64,000 nt of DNA from Flagellimonas sp. S3867 (GCF_014698935.1 NZ_JACVMN010000002.1:1054001-1118000), one strand, 5' to 3'; shown: positions 1 to 9,241, counted from the stretch's first letter. Numbers and translations are program-made. Notes: generated by a model from the letters alone, not told the origin.

Positions 1-490
1 GATAATCGGTGAAAACGCCTACGCCTTTGACGGAGCCAATGCGGTTACGTTATCTGGGTATACAGGAGTGAACGGGCCCAATTCAAGGACCGTGTCGGCA
101 TGGGTGAAGACCACTACCACGGAAAGGATTACAATTTCCCATTGGGGGGAGTCGGGAACTGGTAGTCGGGCAACTTTTGCGGTAAACCCAGACGGCACCA
201 TACGCTCGGAATTCCAGGGCGGTGGCCTAAACAGCACTGCAGCTGTAAACGACGGCGAGTGGCACCATGTTGCCTATACCTACGATGGGGCGGTGCTCAC
301 TGTCTATGTCGATGGTATCGCAAGTGCATCATTGCCCACGACAATAATAGATACGGGAAATGCCGGAGAGACCGATGTTGAGATAGGAGCGCAGTCGGGG
401 GCTAGAATATTCAATGGAGCCATGGATGATTTTAAGATTTATTCGACTGCTCTTTCTCCAGAGGCCATAATGTTTTTGTCACAATCATAA
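1..490 (+). CDS. C-terminal end of a LamG-domain (concanavalin-like) protein, 5' truncated
   Basis: The reading frame is open from base 2 to the stop at 488-490, so the gene begins before the window; a GTG at 68 is internal. About 160 residues are visible and form one jelly-roll LamG/concanavalin A-like module: FDGAN near the edge, VSAWVK, GEWHHVAYTYDG, a VYVDG strand and a final MDDFKIYSTALS strand. Such modules bind glycans or act as C-terminal domains of secreted glycan-active enzymes. The catalytic part, if any, lies outside. It precedes the sulfatase operon in the same direction but a terminator separates them. The DNA is visibly more GC-rich than the genes downstream. Domain call is confident, function of the full protein is unknown. 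Confidence 0.8.
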   Translation, partial: IIGENAYAFDGANAVTLSGYTGVNGPNSRTVSAWVKTTTTERITISHWGESGTGSRATFAVNPDGTIRSEFQGGGLNSTAAVNDGEWHHVAYTYDGAVLTVYVDGIASASLPTTIIDTGNAGETDVEIGAQSGARIFNGAMDDFKIYSTALSPEAIMFLSQS

Positions 491-528
491 TCATGTGAAA
501 AATATAAGTTTAGTTTGAGTTAGTTCCT

Positions 529-586
529 AAGAAAGATGCCCGAAACATTCTAATTATGGGTGGATTGTTCGGGCGTTCTTTCTTTT
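529..586 (+). terminator. Rho-independent terminator after the LamG gene
   Basis: GCCCGAA (538-544) pairs with TTCGGGC (568-574), and the flanks AAGAAAGA (529-536) and TCTTTCTT (577-584) extend the stem, giving an A-rich/T-rich bordered hairpin with a 23-nt loop. It separates the LamG gene from the sulfatase operon. Confidence 0.7.
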
Positions 587-628
587 CAATAATTTAGTTG
601 ATCTGTAAATGATAGCGTCCACGATTTT

Positions 629-2041
629 ATGAAAATTAAACTTGCATTAATTGTCAGTTTGCTGTTTGCGATGATAAGTTGCGGAAGCAAGCGATCATCT
701 AACACCTCGGTACAAACCAAGCCAAACATAATCCTGATCAATATTGACGATTTGGGTTGGGGAGAACCATCTTTTATGGGAAGTACCTTCTATGAAACTC
801 CAATAATAGATAATTTGTCCAAGCAAGGTATGGTATTTACCAATGCCTATGCCGCCGCCGCAAACTGTGCACCGAGCAGAGCAAGTTTAATGACGGGTAA
901 ATGGACTCAAAGACATGGAATTCTTACTGTAGGAAGTTCCGAAAGGGGAAAATCTGAGGATAGGAAGTTGATACCCGTAGCCAATAGCACTGATATTGAC
1001 AAAAAGTTTTTACTCCTTCCACAATTACTAAAGCAAAATGGGTATCATACCATTCATGCAGGGAAATGGCATCTGTCCGATGACCCAATGCAAAATGGGT
1101 TTGCATCCAATATTGGCGGCAGTCATGCTGGGCACCCATCAGGCTACCATGCCCCGTTCAAAAATATTGATATAGTAGCAAATGATGGTGAAAGGCTAAC
1201 CGGCTTGATTATGGATAAGCTCATTCAAGCCTTGGAAAAAAATGGAGAACCGTTCTTCGTGAATTATGCTCCCTATGCTGTACATACCCCCATACAACCC
1301 GTAGACTCTTTATTGGAAAAATATCAGACAAAGGAAAAAATCCAAGGTAAAAGCAATCCCAAATATGCGACCATGATTGAGGATGTAGATACCAATATTG
1401 GAAAACTTATTACGCACTTAAAACGAACCGATCAATTTAAAAACACGATTATCATATTCACCTCAGACAATGGAGGCTTGTTTTTTGTCAGTAACCAGCA
1501 TCCTTTAAGGGCAGGCAAGGGAAGTTATTATGAAGGAGGAATAAGGGTTCCATTTTTTGTTGTTTGGGAAGGCAAAATAGCTAATGGAAGTAAGGATAGC
1601 ACACCCGTATCCAACATGGATATTTACCCAAGCCTACTCGAGATGGCAGATATTGATGTCCCAATAGATTTGAATTTGGATGGGAAAAGTCTGTATCCCG
1701 TTGTATCAAAGAAAGAAACTTTTGAAACCCGCCCTTTGTTCTGGCACTTTCCAGTGTATTTACAGGCTATTACAAAAGAAAATGAAAATCGTGACCCTAA
1801 GTTTAGAACGCGTCCAGGGTCTGTGATCCGATATGGTAAATGGAAGTTGCACCATTATTTTGAGGATGATGCTCTTGAGCTATATAATTTGGAAGACGAC
1901 ATAGGAGAAAAGAACAATTTAGCCAAAAACTTACCAAAGAAAACAGAGGAATTATACAAACTTTTGAAGCAATGGCGAGCTGATACCAACGCTCCCATTC
2001 CAACGGAAGATAATCCCGAGTATCTCGAATCGACAAAATAA
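629..2041 (+). CDS. S1-family sulfatase lipoprotein (arylsulfatase type)
   Basis: Formylglycine-dependent sulfatase of 470 residues that hydrolyses a sulfate ester, probably on a carbohydrate. A lipoprotein signal peptide ends at a lipobox around Cys18 (AMISC), so it is placed in the envelope. Metal-binding Asp pair at residues 40-41 (IDDLG), the modification motif CAPSR with Cys80 as the residue converted to formylglycine, GKWHL, and the late metal site TSDNGG are all present, so it looks intact and active. The C-terminal GKWKL/ELYNLEDD block is typical of arylsulfatase A-like enzymes. It is the first gene of a run of five with gaps of 5 to 15 bp. No formylglycine-generating enzyme or anaerobic maturase lies in the window. 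Substrate cannot be assigned from sequence alone. Confidence 0.93.
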   Translation: MKIKLALIVSLLFAMISCGSKRSSNTSVQTKPNIILINIDDLGWGEPSFMGSTFYETPIIDNLSKQGMVFTNAYAAAANCAPSRASLMTGKWTQRHGILTVGSSERGKSEDRKLIPVANSTDIDKKFLLLPQLLKQNGYHTIHAGKWHLSDDPMQNGFASNIGGSHAGHPSGYHAPFKNIDIVANDGERLTGLIMDKLIQALEKNGEPFFVNYAPYAVHTPIQPVDSLLEKYQTKEKIQGKSNPKYATMIEDVDTNIGKLITHLKRTDQFKNTIIIFTSDNGGLFFVSNQHPLRAGKGSYYEGGIRVPFFVVWEGKIANGSKDSTPVSNMDIYPSLLEMADIDVPIDLNLDGKSLYPVVSKKETFETRPLFWHFPVYLQAITKENENRDPKFRTRPGSVIRYGKWKLHHYFEDDALELYNLEDDIGEKNNLAKNLPKKTEELYKLLKQWRADTNAPIPTEDNPEYLESTK

Positions 2042-2046
2042 AATTA

Positions 2047-3720
2047 ATGAAACCAAAATATTATTTACTGATTTTTTTAACGGTCTTTATGGGTTCATGC
2101 TCGTCAGATAGCGTTGAAACCCCTAATCCACCGACCACCAATGAAAAACCAAACGAACCAGAAGAACCTGAAACTCCAGAAGAGGATATTTGGAGCGTCA
2201 ACAAAGCTGATCAATATGCTGTAAATATAATTTTCTATAAACCTTCGGATTTTAACGTTACTGATGATATCATTAATAAGCTAAGCGATATGGCTTTGTA
2301 CATACAAAAATGGTATGAGGTGCAAATGGAACTTAATGGTTATGGTAAAAAAACCTTTGGGCTGATCACAAATCAAAATAACAAGGTTCGGATACATGTT
2401 ATTGAGAGCAATAACCCCAGCTCTTACTATCATAACAAAGAGGAGCAAAATCCATATTCTACGCTACAAGAATTAAATGCTGCAGTTACTAATTATTTCA
2501 ATTCCAATACAAATTTTAAAGCGAGTTCGCATTCTCTAATTCTATCCAATGAAGAAACCCTTATAAGATTCGTAGGGTCTGGTAAAAATGCTTACGCTAG
2601 ATCGCCCGATTTTAGCCTTGTACCGACAGGTAAATTTATTGGCGGTTTCCAATTGATGAAATCAGCAGGACTTGGAGGAATCATGCATGAATTGGCACAT
2701 GGTCTAAACGTGCCCCACAACTGTCATAAAAACTCTGAGCTACCCAAAATATCATTAATGTCTTTTGGAAACCACACCTATGAGAATGGACAAGAGGATA
2801 TGGTTTTTATGACCAAGACCACTGCGGCGATTTTAAATGTTAATGAAGCCTTCAACAAGAACAACAATGGCATTGGATACTATGCTCAGGACGCTATCGC
2901 GCTAGAATCTCTGAAAGTGGAGAAAGATGTTGCAATAAACAGTATACATGCAGAGGGTGTAATTTCCTCAGACGTTACTCCAACACATATCTATATCAGC
3001 AACGATGGTGCTCCCAATGGTCAGGCCAATAACAATTACGATGATGTGACTTTTGTTACAGAGCTTACCGACCTAGGAGAAAATAAATATAGTTTTAGTG
3101 TTGATATGCCCTACGAAGAGTTGTTCAATAATTATAAAGATGATGGTAAGAACGAGATGCTACTGTCTTTAAAGGGACTGACAATACAAGGAAACAAGCA
3201 TGAGCTTTACAAGTACAATTACTCTATAGACCTTACGACCAAAATACCCAATAACAATGTGAATAAAACCTATGAAATCTTTACATTTTCGGATCGTTCA
3301 AATTGGAGTATTGCGGCCAACACTACAAGCCCCAACAGTGCCAGGAATGCGGACACCACCTTAGATGGAGATTTATCTTCATATTGGCACAGCAACTATC
3401 CATATGACATTTCAGCCAGTGGAAACCACGAATTGACTATAGACATGGCCAGTGAAATAGAGTTTAACGGAATTTATCTGCATTCAGATAGGGGAGGAAC
3501 AAACTTTCGCCCAAAACATGTTATCATCCAACAAAGCGTGGATGGAAACACTTATACCACTATCAAGGAATTTGATCTTGAAAATATTCCGGAGAACCAA
3601 TTGTCTTTTGATGCCGCGGTAACCACAAGACATCTTAAAATTTTGGTAAGTGAAGTGCATATATCATCCGGCACAGAAGAAAATCTTATCTTGAACGAAA
3701 TCGATATCATAACCGAATAA
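2047..3720 (+). CDS. Zinc metallopeptidase lipoprotein (metzincin-like) with C-terminal F5/8-type C domain
   Basis: A 557-residue lipoprotein (lipobox FMGSC, Cys18) followed by a Pro/Glu-rich linker to about residue 47. The catalytic domain carries HELAHGLNVPH at 214-224, an HExxHxxxxxH zinc site, and SLMSF at 236-240 as a probable Met-turn, so a metzincin-type fold is likely. The usual Gly at the eighth position of the zinc motif is Asn here. From about residue 415 to the end the sequence looks like a discoidin/F5-8C (CBM32-like) module that could bind glycans. It lies between sulfatases in one operon, 5 bp after the first, which suggests it attacks a sulfated glycoprotein or proteoglycan. 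Peptidase activity and substrate are inference. Confidence 0.85.
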   Translation: MKPKYYLLIFLTVFMGSCSSDSVETPNPPTTNEKPNEPEEPETPEEDIWSVNKADQYAVNIIFYKPSDFNVTDDIINKLSDMALYIQKWYEVQMELNGYGKKTFGLITNQNNKVRIHVIESNNPSSYYHNKEEQNPYSTLQELNAAVTNYFNSNTNFKASSHSLILSNEETLIRFVGSGKNAYARSPDFSLVPTGKFIGGFQLMKSAGLGGIMHELAHGLNVPHNCHKNSELPKISLMSFGNHTYENGQEDMVFMTKTTAAILNVNEAFNKNNNGIGYYAQDAIALESLKVEKDVAINSIHAEGVISSDVTPTHIYISNDGAPNGQANNNYDDVTFVTELTDLGENKYSFSVDMPYEELFNNYKDDGKNEMLLSLKGLTIQGNKHELYKYNYSIDLTTKIPNNNVNKTYEIFTFSDRSNWSIAANTTSPNSARNADTTLDGDLSSYWHSNYPYDISASGNHELTIDMASEIEFNGIYLHSDRGGTNFRPKHVIIQQSVDGNTYTTIKEFDLENIPENQLSFDAAVTTRHLKILVSEVHISSGTEENLILNEIDIITE

Positions 3721-3733
3721 CCTTGCCAAAAGC

Positions 3734-5347
3734 ATGAAAATGACATTCCAACTGTTTAAAATCAAATTGATCCTTAATTCAATAAAATACACCATCGGCC
3801 TTTTCTTTTTTCTATGTGCTCTAGCGTCTTGCAAAGATGGAGTCAAGGAAGAAGTAAAAGTTGAAAGACCCAATATCATATACATCCTGGCTGATGACCT
3901 TGGATATGGTGAATTGGGGGCATATGGACAAGAAAAGATTGAAACACCCAATATTGATGCCCTTGCCCAAAATGGAATGCTGTTTACCCAACATTATACA
4001 GGAGCACCGGTCTGTGCCCCCGCTCGATACATGTTAATGACAGGAAAGCATGCTGGACATTCCTATATTCGAGGCAATGATGAATGGAGAGAAAGAGGAG
4101 AAGTCTGGGATTATCGAGAAGCGATTTTAGACTCAACATTGGAAGGGCAACGTCCAATACCGTCCAACACTGTTTTGTTTCCACAATTGTTGAAAAAGGA
4201 AGGTTATGCCACTGGCATGGTGGGTAAATGGGGACTTGGAGCGCCTCATTCCGATGCCATCCCTACAAAAATGGGCTTCGATTTTTTCTATGGATACAAT
4301 TGTCAGCGTCAAGCACATACCTATTATCCAGTTCATTTGTACAAAAATGAAAATAGGGTCCATCTAAATAATGATACCATTCCCCCCCACACAAAACTAG
4401 CCGAGGGAGCTGACCCGAACGACCCGGCAAGTTATAAGAACTTCAATTTAAACGACTACGCTCCGGATATGATGTTTGATGAGATGATGAGTTTTGTTTC
4501 AGAGAACAAAGACAATCCTTTCTTTTTGTATTGGGCTTCGCCGATACCTCACAATGCAATTCAAGCTCCACAGAAATGGGTAGATTATTACAAGGATAAG
4601 TTTGGTGAAGAAGAACCATATTTAGGGAATGCCGGGTATTTTCCACATCAAAATCCAAGAGCTGGCTATGCTGCGATGATTTCTTATTTGGACGAAAATG
4701 TGGGAAAACTTGTAGATTATTTAAAGGAGAACGGACTCTATGAAAACACAATTATCATGTTCACCTCTGATAACGGGGTAACCTTTACTGGCGGAACGGA
4801 TGGAGAATTCTTTAATAGTTCTGGAGTTTTCGGTGAAGCATACGGCAAGGGCAAAGGCTTTGTTTATGAAGGTGGTATTAGAGTTCCAATGATCGCTTCT
4901 TGGCCTAACCGTATTAAACCGGGGAGTAAAACCAATCATATTTCTGCGCATTATGACGTAATGTCAACATTATTTGACCTTATTGATGTTGAAAACCCTA
5001 TGGAAACGGATGGCATTAGTTTTTTACCTACCCTTTTGGGTGAAGAAGATCAGACCCAGCACGATTTCTTGTATTGGGAATTTCCGGAATATGGGGGACA
5101 AGTTGCCATTCGAATGGGAGATTGGAAAGTGGTACGGCAAAACCTAAAGAACCCAAAAAAGGAACCGACATTGGAACTGTACAATCTTGACAAAGACCCT
5201 GCTGAACAAAACAATGTGGCTGATGAAAATCCCGAGATTATCGCAAAAGCAGAAGAAATATTTGCCAAAGAGCACCTTAATTCAGAGGTAGAAAGATTCA
5301 GGATTCCGATAGTGGAAGATGGGTTACTGTCTGATTTACAAGATTAA
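3734..5347 (+). CDS. S1-family sulfatase lipoprotein, CAPAR variant
   Basis: A 537-residue sulfatase. The N-terminus has a long hydrophobic signal ending in lipobox ALASC (Cys33); ATG 3734 is followed by another ATG at 3740. Metal ligands appear as LADDLG (Asp54/55). The formylglycine motif is CAPAR (Cys94), with Ala where most family members have Ser, still within the CxPxR core. GKWGLG replaces the common GKWHLG, a form seen in a distinct S1 branch. TSDNGV forms the late metal site. A GFD.F.GYNCQRQAHTYYP stretch follows the GKWG motif and probably shapes the substrate pocket. It is the third gene of the operon, 13 bp after the peptidase. Substrate unknown, presumably a different linkage from its neighbours. 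Confidence 0.92.
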   Translation: MKMTFQLFKIKLILNSIKYTIGLFFFLCALASCKDGVKEEVKVERPNIIYILADDLGYGELGAYGQEKIETPNIDALAQNGMLFTQHYTGAPVCAPARYMLMTGKHAGHSYIRGNDEWRERGEVWDYREAILDSTLEGQRPIPSNTVLFPQLLKKEGYATGMVGKWGLGAPHSDAIPTKMGFDFFYGYNCQRQAHTYYPVHLYKNENRVHLNNDTIPPHTKLAEGADPNDPASYKNFNLNDYAPDMMFDEMMSFVSENKDNPFFLYWASPIPHNAIQAPQKWVDYYKDKFGEEEPYLGNAGYFPHQNPRAGYAAMISYLDENVGKLVDYLKENGLYENTIIMFTSDNGVTFTGGTDGEFFNSSGVFGEAYGKGKGFVYEGGIRVPMIASWPNRIKPGSKTNHISAHYDVMSTLFDLIDVENPMETDGISFLPTLLGEEDQTQHDFLYWEFPEYGGQVAIRMGDWKVVRQNLKNPKKEPTLELYNLDKDPAEQNNVADENPEIIAKAEEIFAKEHLNSEVERFRIPIVEDGLLSDLQD

Positions 5348-5362
5348 ATGTAACTTGCCCTT

Positions 5363-6835
5363 ATGGGTTTTAAAAAGTGCGAGTGGTTCATTTTTGCAGT
5401 GTTATTGCTAACATTTACGTCGTGCAAGACCCAGAACAATTGGTTAAAAAAGCCGAATGTACTTTTTATCATTGCAGATGATCTAACAACAACTGCCGTT
5501 TCTTCTTACGGTAATCAAGCCTGCAAAACTCCTAACATTGATGGTCTTGCAGCCGAGGGCACTAAATATACCAAAGCCTATTGTCAATATCCAGTATGTG
5601 GTCCGTCACGAGCATCGTTCATGTCCGGATATTACCCCAATGCTACCCAAACCTTCGGTTATGTGAGTGGAAGGGAGAATATTGGCCCTAATCGATTCAC
5701 ATGGCCTCAATTGTTCAAAAATAACGGGTATTATACGGCTAGGGTAAGTAAAATATTTCATATGGGAGTTCCCATAGATATTGAAAAGGGTTCTAATGGA
5801 AAGGATGATGAGGCTTCGTGGACAGAACGCTTCAACAGTCAAGGACCCGAATGGACAGCCAAAGGTGATGGAGAATTGGTGCAAGGAAATCCTGATGGCT
5901 CCAAACCGATTCGGGGAGGTAATGTTATGACCATTGTCAAGGCCGAAGGTGATGATTTGGTTCATTCCGATGGGAAAACCGCATCCAAGGCTTCCGAATT
6001 AATACAGAAACATAAGGACAAACCCTTTTTTCTGGCAGTTGGCTTTGTTCGGCCACATGTTCCTTTTGTGGCACCAAAGAATTATTTTGAGCCGTATCCA
6101 TATGAAGGAATTAAACTTCCGTATAATTTTGAAGAGGACTGGGACGATATTCCCAAAAAAGGGATCAACTACGTGACCAGTAAGAATGCTCAGATGGACA
6201 GTATTCAAAAAAAGAAAGCAATCGCAGCGTACTATGCCTCCGTGGCGTATATGGATAAACAAGTAGGTAAGGTTCTTAAAACATTGAAGGACGAAGGGTT
6301 GGAAGACAATACCATTGTCATTTTCACCTCGGATCACGGGTTTCATCTTGGAGAACATGAATTTTGGATGAAAGTAAGTGTCAAGGAAGAATCGGCAAAA
6401 GTACCTTTAATCATAAAAATGCCGGGCAAAGAGCCAGCGGTGTGTAATTCGTTTGTGGAATTGTTGGATTTATATCCAACAGTAGCGGAATTGGCAGGGC
6501 TTTCCTATTCGGAACACCTGCAAGGGAAAAGCTTGGTCGAAACATTGGATGATCCCAATCACAAGGTGAGGGATATGGCATTTTCCGTTACACAAAATGG
6601 GGAAACCTACTTATTACGAACGGAGAATCGGGCTTATATACAATATGGTGAAGATGCTTCTTTGGGGATAGAGTTGTTCGATATGAATAATGATCCACAA
6701 CAGTACACTAATTTGGCAATGTTACCGGAATATTCAGAAGAGGTAAAAGACTTTCAGCAGAAATTGAAGCAGAAATTGAAGGAGATAAGGACCAACGATT
6801 TAGGAATTGATTATGGGAAAGAAAAATCCGAATAA
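5363..6835 (+). CDS. S1-family sulfatase lipoprotein, iduronate-2-sulfatase-like
   Basis: A 490-residue sulfatase with lipobox TFTSC (Cys21). It has IADDL (Asp39/40), the modification motif CGPSR (Cys79) and TSDHGFHLGEH as the late metal site. In place of the GKWH block it has ARVSKIFHMGVP, and later VGFVRPHVPFVAP; both are hallmarks of the iduronate-2-sulfatase-like branch of family S1. In marine flavobacteria this branch includes enzymes acting on algal sulfated galactans as well as on glycosaminoglycans, so the name does not fix the substrate. Fourth gene of the operon, 15 bp after the previous stop. All catalytic residues that can be recognised are present. Confidence 0.92.
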   Translation: MGFKKCEWFIFAVLLLTFTSCKTQNNWLKKPNVLFIIADDLTTTAVSSYGNQACKTPNIDGLAAEGTKYTKAYCQYPVCGPSRASFMSGYYPNATQTFGYVSGRENIGPNRFTWPQLFKNNGYYTARVSKIFHMGVPIDIEKGSNGKDDEASWTERFNSQGPEWTAKGDGELVQGNPDGSKPIRGGNVMTIVKAEGDDLVHSDGKTASKASELIQKHKDKPFFLAVGFVRPHVPFVAPKNYFEPYPYEGIKLPYNFEEDWDDIPKKGINYVTSKNAQMDSIQKKKAIAAYYASVAYMDKQVGKVLKTLKDEGLEDNTIVIFTSDHGFHLGEHEFWMKVSVKEESAKVPLIIKMPGKEPAVCNSFVELLDLYPTVAELAGLSYSEHLQGKSLVETLDDPNHKVRDMAFSVTQNGETYLLRTENRAYIQYGEDASLGIELFDMNNDPQQYTNLAMLPEYSEEVKDFQQKLKQKLKEIRTNDLGIDYGKEKSE

Positions 6836-6847
6836 ATCACATTGAAA

Positions 6848-8152
6848 ATGAAAAGATGGCTTCCAATACTTTTTATCATATTTATTTGGGGATGTAAGCA
6901 CCATAAAACTTCCGAAAACATTAAACAGAGGCCAAATATCATTTTGATAATGGCCGATGATCTAGGTTATGAAACCTTGGGTGTCTATGGAAGCGATAGT
7001 TATAAAACACCCCATTTGGATAGGTTGGCCAATGAAGGAATGCGTTTTGAACATTGTTATTCCACACCACTCTGTACACCCTCAAGGGTGCAGTTGATGA
7101 CCGGGAAGTACAGTTTTAGAAACTACATTGGGTTTGGACTGTTGGACCCAAATGAGAAAACGTTTGGACACTATATGCAAAAAGCCGGATATGAAACCTG
7201 CATTGCGGGCAAATGGCAATTATTGGGAAATCCACATCAACAAAAATTGGCGGGAGGTAAGATAGGAACCTTGCCGGGAGAAGCAGGCTTTGATGATTAT
7301 TGCCTTTGGCAAATTGACCAATTTGGGTCACGGTACAAAGACCCTTTGCTCAGTGTAAAAGGAAAGGGAACAAAGAAATTTGAAAGCCAGTTCGGCCCAG
7401 ACGTGTTCGTAGAACATATAAAGACCTTCATGCGCGCAAACAAGGAAAATCCCTTTTTTGTGTACTATCCGATGGTGCTCACGCATGACCCTTTTGTTCC
7501 AACTCCGGATAACGCAGGATTTGTGGATTTTGATACTACTACTAAGGTGAATGACACCACCTATTTTGGTGAAATGGTAACCTATATGGATAAATTAGTT
7601 GGGCGGATAGTTGATGAAACCGAAAAATTGGGAATCCGAGAGCATACCTTAATACTTTTCATTGGAGATAATGGAACCGATCGAGATGTCATCTCATTAA
7701 TAAATGGAAAACCACTGAAAGGAGATAAAGGATACACTACAGATGCTGGAACCCATGTACCTTTTATTGCCAACTGGAAAGGAACAATAAATCCTGGGAG
7801 TGTAAACAATAATTTGATTGATTTCACGGATTTTACACCCACCCTTTTGGAGGTGGCCACTCAAGAAAAATGGGATGAAAAAGTATTGGATGGCCATAGT
7901 TTTTATCCACAACTGGTCAACCAAAAATATGCTCCCAGAGATTGGGTATTTTGCCATTATGAACCGAATTGGGGAAAATTTGAGCCCAGAAGATATGTGC
8001 ATGACAAAACATGGAAATTGTATGAAAATGGAAATCTGTTTAATATAGAAGAAGATCCCCTGGAGGAAAATCCGTTACAAATTGAGAATCAACCAGAAGC
8101 AGTTAAGAGTAAAATTAAAAACTTTAGAAACGTATTGAAGGAATATCAATAA
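6848..8152 (+). CDS. S1-family sulfatase lipoprotein, GKWQL variant
   Basis: Sulfatase of 434 residues from ATG 6848; a TTG two codons upstream (6842) could also be read but ATG is preferred. The signal peptide ends at lipobox IWGC (Cys16). It shows MADDLG metal ligands, modification motif CTPSR (Cys76), GKWQLLG in the position of the usual GKWHLG, and IGDNGTD near the C-terminal metal site. It is the shortest of the four sulfatases and the last gene of the operon. Its final 7 bp overlap the stop-side end of the convergent LacI-type regulator gene. Substrate not assignable. Confidence 0.92.
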   Translation: MKRWLPILFIIFIWGCKHHKTSENIKQRPNIILIMADDLGYETLGVYGSDSYKTPHLDRLANEGMRFEHCYSTPLCTPSRVQLMTGKYSFRNYIGFGLLDPNEKTFGHYMQKAGYETCIAGKWQLLGNPHQQKLAGGKIGTLPGEAGFDDYCLWQIDQFGSRYKDPLLSVKGKGTKKFESQFGPDVFVEHIKTFMRANKENPFFVYYPMVLTHDPFVPTPDNAGFVDFDTTTKVNDTTYFGEMVTYMDKLVGRIVDETEKLGIREHTLILFIGDNGTDRDVISLINGKPLKGDKGYTTDAGTHVPFIANWKGTINPGSVNNNLIDFTDFTPTLLEVATQEKWDEKVLDGHSFYPQLVNQKYAPRDWVFCHYEPNWGKFEPRRYVHDKTWKLYENGNLFNIEEDPLEENPLQIENQPEAVKSKIKNFRNVLKEYQ

Positions 8153-9174
8153 AGATAACTCTCAACATTTTCTGAATTGATAATTTGGATGGGCAGCAAA
8201 CTTTTCTTTGACAATTCCTTTCCCAAAAGCAGGTTATCCACCAATCCTTTTAATCCCAATGAAGCTTGAAGCTTTGGAGATTGGTGAATTAAAAACTTGA
8301 TGTCGTTGGATTGTAAGGCTTTAATATTCTCTTCAAGAAGATCATAACCGACCACCACTTTAGTTTTTCCAAGTGCTTTTAGAGCTTTCACAATTCTGTA
8401 GACCTTTGAGGTGGTTACAAATATGCCACCCACACCCTCATCTTCGATAAAAGCTGCGAATTTTTGCTCAAACCCAGAAGCTCCAATTGCCAATGTGATT
8501 ACTTCGTAATCCTGCATTTCTTTGAAAAATTGCCTAAAGCCACGTTCTTTTTCCCGTAAATGTACGGCATTGGTCGATTCCTCATCAATATGTACAAGAG
8601 CAATTTTAGATGGCGCTTTAAGCGCATCGGCCATTAATTTTGCTGCAACTCTACCACTCATAAAAAGATCTAATCCTACATAAAGATCTACAGTTCCCCC
8701 ATGAAAACTATTGAAAGTACCGGTTAGGATGTCTTTATTTTTTAACTCATCCAAAAGAAGGTCACTTTCCTTTTCAAATAATGGAACAAATAGAAAGGCG
8801 TCTATATGTTGACCCAAAAGACCAAACCCGATGTCTAAAAATGATTTCGAGTCCGCAGGATTATAATAGTGTACCGAGATATCTATATCAAACGCTCCAT
8901 ATTCTTCCATCACCTCTTCAATACCTTCTTTGCCAGGCAACCAAAAGGGATCTTTTGCCGAATCAGGAAGAAGAACTTTTATGATATAGACCGTATTGTT
9001 TTTAAGCGTACGGGCTATGGGGTTGGGCTTATAGTTAAATTCTTTTAGTGCATTATTTACACTGAGCAAGGCTTTTTTGGACACTTTGCCGCGATTGTGA
9101 AGTACCCTGTCTACGGTTCCTATCGAAACACCAGCGGCATTGGCGATGTCCTTAATAGTGTACTTTTTCCTCAT
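8146..9174 (-). CDS. LacI-family transcriptional regulator
   Basis: A 342-residue regulator. Residues 5-24 form the LacI helix-turn-helix (YTIKDIANAAGVSIGTVDRV), followed by the hinge around NPIARTLKNN (51-60) and a periplasmic-binding-protein-like ligand domain to the C-terminus. It probably senses a sugar or sugar phosphate and binds the palindrome at 9208-9231, which lies between it and the divergent kinase gene. It converges on the sulfatase operon with a 7-bp overlap. The likely targets are the kinase/nucleotidyltransferase pair and itself, perhaps also the sulfatase operon. The effector is unknown. Confidence 0.9.
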   Translation of the reverse strand: MRKKYTIKDIANAAGVSIGTVDRVLHNRGKVSKKALLSVNNALKEFNYKPNPIARTLKNNTVYIIKVLLPDSAKDPFWLPGKEGIEEVMEEYGAFDIDISVHYYNPADSKSFLDIGFGLLGQHIDAFLFVPLFEKESDLLLDELKNKDILTGTFNSFHGGTVDLYVGLDLFMSGRVAAKLMADALKAPSKIALVHIDEESTNAVHLREKERGFRQFFKEMQDYEVITLAIGASGFEQKFAAFIEDEGVGGIFVTTSKVYRIVKALKALGKTKVVVGYDLLEENIKALQSNDIKFLIHQSPKLQASLGLKGLVDNLLLGKELSKKSLLPIQIINSENVESYLY

Positions 9175-9207
9175 ACACCTACAAATATATCAAAAAGAGA
9201 TTGTTAA

Positions 9208-9231
9208 AAAATGTGTACGTTAACACGTTTT
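9208..9231. promoter_or_regulatory. Candidate LacI-type operator
   Basis: Imperfect inverted repeat AAAA-n-GTGT-N6-ACAC-n-TTTT in the 128-bp region between the LacI-type regulator and the GHMP kinase. Its right edge lies 2 bp from the kinase -7 box, so a bound repressor would block RNA polymerase. The symmetry is seen in the sequence; the regulatory role is inferred from position. Confidence 0.55.
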
Positions 9232-9233
9232 AC

Positions 9234-9241
9234 TATATTTG
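9234..9241 (+). promoter_or_regulatory. -7 box of the kinase/nucleotidyltransferase promoter
   Basis: TATATTTG is an exact match to the Bacteroidota -7 consensus TAnnTTTG, 61 bp before the kinase ATG. A clear -33 TTG at the usual spacing is not seen; the operator palindrome occupies that place. Confidence 0.55.
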
